Origin: Bifidobacterium vespertilionis
Lineage (GTDB): Bacteria; Actinomycetota; Actinomycetes; Actinomycetales; Bifidobacteriaceae
Direction of reading: 5' to 3'
DNA: 64,000 nt
NCBI RefSeq assembly: GCF_008698145.1
Contig: NZ_RZNZ01000005.1
Span: forward strand, 1 to 64,000
Shown: piece by piece, positions 57,115-64,000 of the stretch
Layout of the letters: every line of letters begins with the position of its first letter
Numbering within the stretch: the first letter of the stretch is position 1
Made by a program: the position numbers and the translations under genes
The notes under the pieces: generated by a model
What the model saw: only the letters and a program-made list of their open reading frames with translations
Database searches by the model: none
Told to the model about the DNA's origin: nothing

Positions 57115-57168
57115 CGTGGATTAAGGATCCTTCGACTCCGCCCTAACGGGCTCCGCTCAGGATGACGA
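57115..57168. repeat. REP-like inverted half unit
   Basis: TTAAGGATCCTTCGACTCCG then CCCTAACGGGCTCCGCTCAG and GATGACG. Only the inverted half is present. Confidence 0.8.
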
Positions 57169-57295
57169 TAAGAACGGATACGCGAAGGGCCGGCGGATGC
57201 ATGTGCGCGGACGCACTGCATCACACCGGCCCGTAAGTCGCGGAATCGCGGAATCGCGAGATCTCAAAATCGCGCAGCCGCGAAAGCAACGCGGC

Positions 57296-57718
57296 TCAGC
57301 GCCACCACATGGTCATCAGGAAGCCGACCATCAGGATCGCGAACGCGATGGCCAGGTTCCAGGCGCCAATGCCCGGGATCGGGTAATCGGTGGTCAGGTA
57401 GTAGACGACGGCCCAGATCAGGCCGATGATCATCAGCGTGCAGAACAGCGGGACGAACCAGCCGGGATTCGCCTTGGTGCCCTTGATCGTCTCCTCGACG
57501 CGCTTGGTGTTCTCCGCCTGGCGCTGCATCATGCGCTGCATCTGGGGGTTCAGGGCGGACTTGTCCGCCGTGGCGTTCAGGATCGCCTCGACCTTGTCCA
57601 TCGAAACGCCGTACTCATCGTTCGTCGCGCCGGTTTCGCCCTCAGCATTAACGGAGGCGGACTTCTGCAGGTCCTTCTGGTCCTCCGCCGCGGTATTGCG
57701 CAGTTCTTGCTCTGCCAT
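57296..57718 (-). CDS. crgA: Cell division protein CrgA
   Basis: A 140-residue septal membrane protein; in mycobacteria CrgA recruits and stabilises FtsZ-ring and peptidoglycan factors. The N-terminal ~85 residues are hydrophilic and longer than in most CrgA proteins, which are near 90 residues in total. Two membrane spans follow: NPGWFVPLFCTLMIIGLIWAV and AWNLAIAFAILMVGFLMTM, separated by a short loop with TTDYPIPGIG. ATG 57718 has GGAG 7 bases upstream. It is divergent from the DUF881 gene, as in mycobacteria. Confidence 0.93.
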   Translation of the reverse strand: MAEQELRNTAAEDQKDLQKSASVNAEGETGATNDEYGVSMDKVEAILNATADKSALNPQMQRMMQRQAENTKRVEETIKGTKANPGWFVPLFCTLMIIGLIWAVVYYLTTDYPIPGIGAWNLAIAFAILMVGFLMTMWWR

Positions 57719-57910
57719 CAGCTTGTCTCCTTCAATAGGCTATAAGTCATAGTAGTGGCTAGACTCGAATGAGACGACCAATTTTACGAAAATACGGCAT
57801 CCTGCGCGGTGATTGCATGGCGACGGCACGTCGATCGCACTCCCGATCGCAGGGCGATGGCACGGCGAATGATCGTGGGCGGCCGCGAAATCGGGGATCG
57901 GAGCACAATT

Positions 57911-58744
57911 ATGGCGGCACGACGGAAGACCGGGCGGCACGGCGTGAGGCGATCGTGGCCCACCACCGTGTCCATTGTGCTCATTCTGGCGCTCACCGGC
58001 TGGCTGCTCACCGTCAATGTGCGCATCAACCGCACCGCGTACGACACCTCGGACACGGCCGGGCTCGTGGAGGAGCAGACCAATCGCATGCAGCAGCTGA
58101 GCGGCGAGGTGAACGATCTGAGCAGCCAGATCGACACCCTGCAGGGCCTGATCTCCGACAGCTCCACCACCGGATCCTCGGCCAACGACGCCGGATCGGG
58201 CACCATGCTCGCCGCGCTCACCGGGCCGGGCATCACCGTGACGCTGGACGATTCGCCGCTGAGGGAGCAGGCCGCGAACGACCCGAAGAACGTGGACGCG
58301 TACGTGATCCACCAGCAGGACATCGAGGCCGTGGTCAACGCGCTGTGGAACGGCGGCGCGGAGGCGATGATGATCATGGACCAGCGCGTGCTCGCCAGCA
58401 CGGCCGTGCGATGCGTGGGCAACACCCTGCTGCTGGAGGACAAGAAGTACGCGCCCCCGTACACGGTTTCGGCCATCGGCCCGTCCAAGACGATGATCGC
58501 CGCGCTCAACAATTCCGAGGCGATCAAGATCTACAAGGAATACGTGAAGGTGTACGGTCTGGGTTGGAAGGTGCAGACCGTGGACAGCCTTGATTTCCCC
58601 AAGACGTCGTCGCAGCTCCAGCAGCTCAAGTACGCGACCGTGGCGGAATCGGCCCAGCCCGGCGGCTCGGGCGATCAAGGCTCGGGCGATCAAGGCGCGC
58701 AGACCAATCAAAGCGCGCAGGGCACGCAGAAAGGGGACCAGTGA
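57911..58744 (+). CDS. DUF881 membrane protein
   Basis: A 277-residue protein with a basic N-terminus and one membrane span (about 18-36, VSIVLILALTGWLLTVNVRI). An extracellular coiled segment (EEQTNRMQQLSGEVNDLSSQ) precedes the DUF881 domain (about 90-240), which contains GPGITVTLDD, HQQDIEAVVNALWNGGAEAM and GLGWKVQTVD. The family sits in division/cell-wall clusters of Gram-positives (Rv0012 in the mycobacterial equivalent); its biochemical role is unknown. ATG 57911 has GGAG 7 bases upstream. It ends in a Gln/Gly/Asp-rich tail and its stop overlaps the sortase start. Confidence 0.88.
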   Translation: MAARRKTGRHGVRRSWPTTVSIVLILALTGWLLTVNVRINRTAYDTSDTAGLVEEQTNRMQQLSGEVNDLSSQIDTLQGLISDSSTTGSSANDAGSGTMLAALTGPGITVTLDDSPLREQAANDPKNVDAYVIHQQDIEAVVNALWNGGAEAMMIMDQRVLASTAVRCVGNTLLLEDKKYAPPYTVSAIGPSKTMIAALNNSEAIKIYKEYVKVYGLGWKVQTVDSLDFPKTSSQLQQLKYATVAESAQPGGSGDQGSGDQGAQTNQSAQGTQKGDQ

Positions 58745-59886
58745 TGGCGGGACGGCATGGAGCGCCTTCGCATGCAAGGGGCACACGCAACACGCAGGGC
58801 GCGCGCAACGGGCGGAACGCCGGATTCGCGGTGCTGGGCATCATCGGCGAGATCCTCATGACCCTCGCGGCCCTGTGCGCGCTGTACATCGCGTGGCAGA
58901 TGTGGTGGACCGGCGTGATCTCCGAGCAGACCCAGATCCAGACCCGCGAGACCGTGGCGTGGTCGGATCCGGTCGCCGCGGGCAGCAGCACCAAGGTGGC
59001 GCAGGCCCAGCAGGGGGACGCCCCCGTGCAGCCCGAATCGGCCGCCGACGGCGATCTGGTGGCCCAGCTGTACATCCCGCGCTTCGGCACCAACTGGCAG
59101 CGCAACATCGTCGAGGGCATCAGCGGCGAGCAGCTGGCCAAGCACGGTCTGGGCCATTACCCCACCTCGCAGATGCCCGGCCAGGTGGGCAACTTCGCGA
59201 TCGCCGGCCATCGCGGCGGCTACGGCGAACCGCTCGCCTACGTGGACCAGCTGCAGGAGGGCGACCCGATCATCATCCGCACGCAGGACTACTGGTACGT
59301 CTACCGCTACACCACGTACAAGATCACCGTGCCCACCGATGTGGCTGTGGTCTCCGCCGACCCGTTCAACGCCGGCGGCACGCCCACCAAGCGCTACATC
59401 ACGCTGACCACCTGCGAGCCGCGCTACAGCCCCACGCCGGCCTCCAAGCGCTGGATCAGCTGGGGCGAACTGGAATACTGGGCCAAGGTGTCCGACGGTG
59501 TGCCCAAGGAGCTCGCCACCACGGACTCCTCCGGGCAGGTGAAGTTCACCGCGCAGGAGTCGCCCTCGGTGTTCGCGAAGGTCGGCTCGCTGGACGGCGT
59601 GGTGGCCTGGCTGCTTGTGGCGTACGCGGTGGTGTATCTGGCCGCGCTGGTGGCGTGGCGCTATCCGCTCTTGAGGGCCATCCGCGATGGGGAGCGCAGG
59701 CGGCCCGATGCGAGCTTCTACGGGTGGATCGATCGCCGTCAGCCCGGCCCGATGCCCGTGCGCCTGCTGCTCATGATGATCCTGATCGTGGCGGCTTCGG
59801 CGGCCCTGTTCCAATGGGTGTTCCCGTGGATGGCCGCGAACATCCCGATGTTCCAGCAGATGAGCGCTTACGTCTCTGTGGAATAG
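58744..59886 (+). CDS. Class E sortase
   Basis: A transpeptidase of 380 residues that cuts sorting signals and attaches proteins to the wall or lipid II. An N-terminal membrane span lies at about 28-50. The catalytic domain has His156 in IAGHRGGYGEP, Cys224 in TLTTCEPRYSP and Arg236 in SKRWIS. The C-terminus adds two more membrane segments (about 280-300 and 335-360), unusual compared with single-pass sortases but seen in actinobacterial class E proteins. ATG 58744 overlaps the DUF881 TGA and has AAGGGG 7 bases upstream. Class E enzymes favour LAxTG, matching the coiled-coil surface protein at 48638. Confidence 0.92.
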   Translation: MAGRHGAPSHARGTRNTQGARNGRNAGFAVLGIIGEILMTLAALCALYIAWQMWWTGVISEQTQIQTRETVAWSDPVAAGSSTKVAQAQQGDAPVQPESAADGDLVAQLYIPRFGTNWQRNIVEGISGEQLAKHGLGHYPTSQMPGQVGNFAIAGHRGGYGEPLAYVDQLQEGDPIIIRTQDYWYVYRYTTYKITVPTDVAVVSADPFNAGGTPTKRYITLTTCEPRYSPTPASKRWISWGELEYWAKVSDGVPKELATTDSSGQVKFTAQESPSVFAKVGSLDGVVAWLLVAYAVVYLAALVAWRYPLLRAIRDGERRRPDASFYGWIDRRQPGPMPVRLLLMMILIVAASAALFQWVFPWMAANIPMFQQMSAYVSVE

Positions 59887-59914
59887 GAACGGCCGATCGG
59901 ACGCGGGTGCCGTC

Positions 59915-59964
59915 GGGTGCCCAAATGGACGCAATCGCCGCCGATTCTGTCCATTTGGGCACCC
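59915..59964. repeat. GGGTGCC/ATGGAC hairpin (family M5)
   Basis: GGGTGCCCAAATGGAC (59915-59930) and its perfect complement (59949-59964) around an 18-base loop. Related to the hairpin at 21676-21725. It lies between the sortase stop and the pabA -10 box. Confidence 0.7.
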
Positions 59965-59989
59965 GCCGGCCTCTGTTACCCATAAGGGG

Positions 59990-59995
59990 TACAGT
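59990..59995 (+). promoter_or_regulatory. -10 box of pabA (putative leaderless mRNA)
   Basis: TACAGT 6 bases before ATG 60002, no ribosome site, same spacing as at the rhomboid gene. Confidence 0.5.
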
Positions 59996-60001
59996 GGCCC
60001 T

Positions 60002-60646
60002 ATGACTGATTCCGCGCGCATTCTCGTCATCGACAATTACGATTCGTTCGTCTACACGATCGTCGGCTATCTGAAGACGCTCGGCGCCACGGTGGACGTG
60101 GTGCGCAACGATGCCGTCGACCCCGCCAAGCCCGGTCTGCTGGACGATTACGACGGCGTGCTGATCAGCCCCGGCCCCGGCGCCCCGGCCGAATCGGGCG
60201 CGAGCGAGGACATGATCCGCCTGTGCGCGAAGACCGGCAAGCCGATGTTCGGCGTGTGCCTGGGCATGCAGGCGCTCGCGGAGGTGTTCGGCGCCACCGT
60301 GAGCCACGCGCCCACGATCATGCATGGCAAGACCAGCCCGGTGGAGCATATCGACGATGAGATCTTCGCCGGCGTCTCCAACCCCATGACCGCCACCCGC
60401 TATCATTCGCTGGCCGTGGAGCCCGATTCGATCCCGGACACGCTGGAGCTGACCGCGTGGACGCAGGGCGATCATATTGTGCAGGGCCTGAAGGTCAAGG
60501 GCAAGCCGATGTACGCCGTGCAGTTCCACCCCGAATCCGTGATGACGCAGGACGGCTACCGCCTGCTGGCGAACTGGCTCGCCGTGTGCGGTCAGGAGAA
60601 CGCCGTGGCCAAGTCGATCGGCCTGCAGCCCAACGTGGCAAAGTAA
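60002..60646 (+). CDS. pabA: Aminodeoxychorismate/anthranilate synthase glutamine amidotransferase subunit
   Basis: A 214-residue class I glutaminase that passes ammonia to PabB or TrpE for p-aminobenzoate (folate) or anthranilate (Trp) synthesis. The catalytic Cys86 is in FGVCLGMQAL and the His/Glu pair in QFHPESVMTQ; the oxyanion segment is ISPGPGAPAESG. No pabB or trpE is nearby, so the partner is not decided. The position between sortase/DUF881 and pknB is the conserved actinobacterial one (Rv0013, annotated trpG/pabA). ATG 60002 has a TACAGT box just upstream. Confidence 0.92.
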   Translation: MTDSARILVIDNYDSFVYTIVGYLKTLGATVDVVRNDAVDPAKPGLLDDYDGVLISPGPGAPAESGASEDMIRLCAKTGKPMFGVCLGMQALAEVFGATVSHAPTIMHGKTSPVEHIDDEIFAGVSNPMTATRYHSLAVEPDSIPDTLELTAWTQGDHIVQGLKVKGKPMYAVQFHPESVMTQDGYRLLANWLAVCGQENAVAKSIGLQPNVAK

Positions 60647-60679
60647 CAAACGAAGGGGCGAATGCGCAGAGCGGATTAA

Positions 60680-60985
60680 CGTCATTCTGAGCACTGAGCC
60701 GTTAAACGGGTCCTTCTCTTTGTCATCCTGAGCGCTGAGCCGTTAAGCGGGCAGCCCTGTGGGCTGCCTGTAGGCGAGGGGAGCCGCCGCCAAGGCGGCG
60801 ACGGTCCGGCGCAGCCGGACACCGTAGGGTGAAGTCGAAGGATCCTTACTACTCGCATCGAGTCACCGTCCCCGACATTGCGCGGGGAAGTTAAGGATCC
60901 TTCGACTCCGCCCTATCGGGCTCCGCTCAGGATGACAAAGAGGGAGCCGTTACGGCTCAGTGCTCAGGATGACGGAGAGAGGACT
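60680..60985. repeat. REP-like repeat cluster with long form
   Basis: A truncated unit (CATTCTGAGCACTGAGCCGT), then the long form with GGGCAGCCCTGTGGGCTGCC, GCCGCCAAGGCGGC and CCGGCGCAGCCGG hairpins. A GGATCC pair follows with CCCTATCGGGCTCCGCTCAG, and a short inverted end GCTCAGTGCTCAGGATGACG. Confidence 0.85.
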
Positions 60986-61155
60986 CTGCAAACTGGGCAG
61001 ATCGGGACGCTGATTTTGCAAACTGGGCAGATCTGGGTTTCTAGAGCTCCAAATCGGCCTCCAGATGACCGGATTTGCCCAGTTCGCGAATGCAACGGCC
61101 GGATTTGCCCAGTTCGCGTCACCAGCTAGGTCAAACTGGGCAAATCCGGCCGTTG
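60986..61155. repeat. AAACTGGGCAGATC motif array (M1)
   Basis: Forward copies 60990 and 61020, spacer TTCTAGAGCTCCAAATCGGC, reverse copies ending near 61085 and 61118, and one more forward copy (AAACTGGGCAAATCCGGC, 61133). Confidence 0.8.
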
Positions 61156-61169
61156 GAATGGGGTAATGG

Positions 61170-61220
61170 GCGTGGTTAAGGATCCTTCGGCTGTCCGCTT
61201 CACGGCTCAGTGCTCAGGAC
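61170..61220. repeat. REP-like inverted remnant
   Basis: TTAAGGATCCTTCGGCTGTC then GGCTCAGTGCTCAGGACG: a shortened inverted half unit. Confidence 0.7.
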
Positions 61221-61221
61221 G

Positions 61222-61269
61222 ATGGTATGGGAAAGCCCCGCACATTGCGTGCGGGGCTTTCCCATACCA

Positions 61270-61270
<1 letters not shown>
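61222..61270. terminator. Terminator of the pknB operon
   Basis: A perfect 22-bp stem: ATGGTATGGGAAAGCCCCGC pairs with its complement ending at 61270, loop ATTGC. It overlaps the pknB stop codon by about one base and has no T-run beyond the stem. Confidence 0.8.
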
Positions 61271-63719
<2,449 letters not shown>

Positions 63720-63723
<4 letters not shown>

Positions 63724-64000
63724 CGCGATACCTCCTGATTGGTCCTGTTCATTCCCGCGGCGTCGAGCAGGCGGGCCGTGTGCGGCGCGCTCATCACCAT
63801 GCGGGGAAGCTTCTTGCCGGCGCCGAGGATCATCTCGGTGTTCGGCGTCTCCTGATCGAGCAGCCGGCGCTCGATCTTGGCCAGCGTGCGCGCCACCATG
63901 AGCGCGTCCGTGGGCCGGTCCTTCGGGTCCTTTTCCAGCATCGCCATCACGAAGCGGGCGAGCTGCGTGTCCACGGCGTCCGGCAGCGGCGGGACGGGGT
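63720..64000 (-). CDS. pknA: Serine/threonine kinase PknA, C-terminal part (partial)
   Basis: The frame enters from the right edge and ends at TGA 63720. The visible 93 residues include the end of a kinase C-lobe (PPLPDAVDTQLARFVMAML, then EKDPKDRPTDALMVARTL with the conserved Arg). A short tail, IERRLLDQETPNTEMILGAG, and a polar end follow. No membrane span is present in this part. Its stop overlaps pknB's ATG. By conserved gene order this is PknA; the catalytic motifs lie outside the window. Confidence 0.85.

Overview
The window looks like a piece of a Bifidobacterium (or close Bifidobacteriaceae) chromosome. It is GC-rich with a full actinobacterial cell-envelope and division gene set: a MurJ flippase fused to a pseudokinase, CrgA, PASTA kinase PknB with PknA upstream, class E sortase, an RpfB-like G5 protein, DUF4032 and DUF6049. 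Two gene blocks that flank oriC in other actinobacteria are both here: trxB-murJ-DUF6049-nudix-pcnA (4.7-16.7 kb) and rhomboid-crgA-DUF881-sortase-pabA-pknB-pknA (55-64 kb). Four ParB-type parS palindromes lie in the first 4.7 kb, so the left edge is probably close to the replication origin. A dense cluster of DnaA boxes lies at 56.1-56.5 kb.

Layout. 0-4.7 kb: accessory genes (small heat-shock protein, orphan Xre regulator, malate/lactate dehydrogenase family enzyme, AAA ATPase) among the parS sites. 4.7-16.7 kb: thioredoxin reductase with an odd internal insertion, then the nudix-DUF6049-murJ operon (genes overlap by ATGA), with pcnA divergent from it. 16.7-20.0 kb: an island bounded by two copies of a ~125-bp palindrome, holding an AT-rich VanZ-like gene, a NarL-type two-component pair and a small membrane protein. 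20.3-21.6 kb: an AAA/DUF4143 ATPase with three phased iterons upstream. 21.8-26.3 kb: LytR_C protein and the rpfB-ksgA-ispE run. 26.3-32.4 kb: two long repeat-filled spacers that share a ~770-bp direct repeat, around tRNA-Thr, a DsbA-like oxidoreductase and a Ser/Thr kinase. 32.4-43.4 kb: GH3 beta-glucosidase, a MsmK/UgpC-type sugar ABC ATPase, DUF4032, a 33-residue membrane peptide, an RlmB-type methyltransferase and a calcium-type P-ATPase. 43.5-54.4 kb: dcd, a TauE-like permease, prs, a frameshifted small gene, a TIM-barrel isomerase, an LATTG-anchored coiled-coil surface protein, an esterase and a CPA1 antiporter. 54.7-64 kb: the division and cell-wall block.

The most striking non-coding property is the content of the spacers. 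Besides more than twenty copies of a CATCCTGAGC...GGATCC REP-like repeat, they carry arrays of short cores repeated in both orientations. One core is AAACTGGGCAGATC; the related cores AAAATGAGCAGATC and GCTGGCAGATCTTG occur elsewhere. A fourth core, GTCACGGGGCGCG, sits next to one of these at four loci. Other families (TTGTAA-N5-TTACA palindromes, TGGAAAATGCAA iterons, TGTTCTATT iterons, GGGTGCC/ATGGAC hairpins) appear once or twice. I know no described function for these arrays. Several genes (trxB, GH3, esterase, rhomboid, pabA) have a -10-like hexamer only 6-8 bases before the start codon, suggesting leaderless mRNAs.
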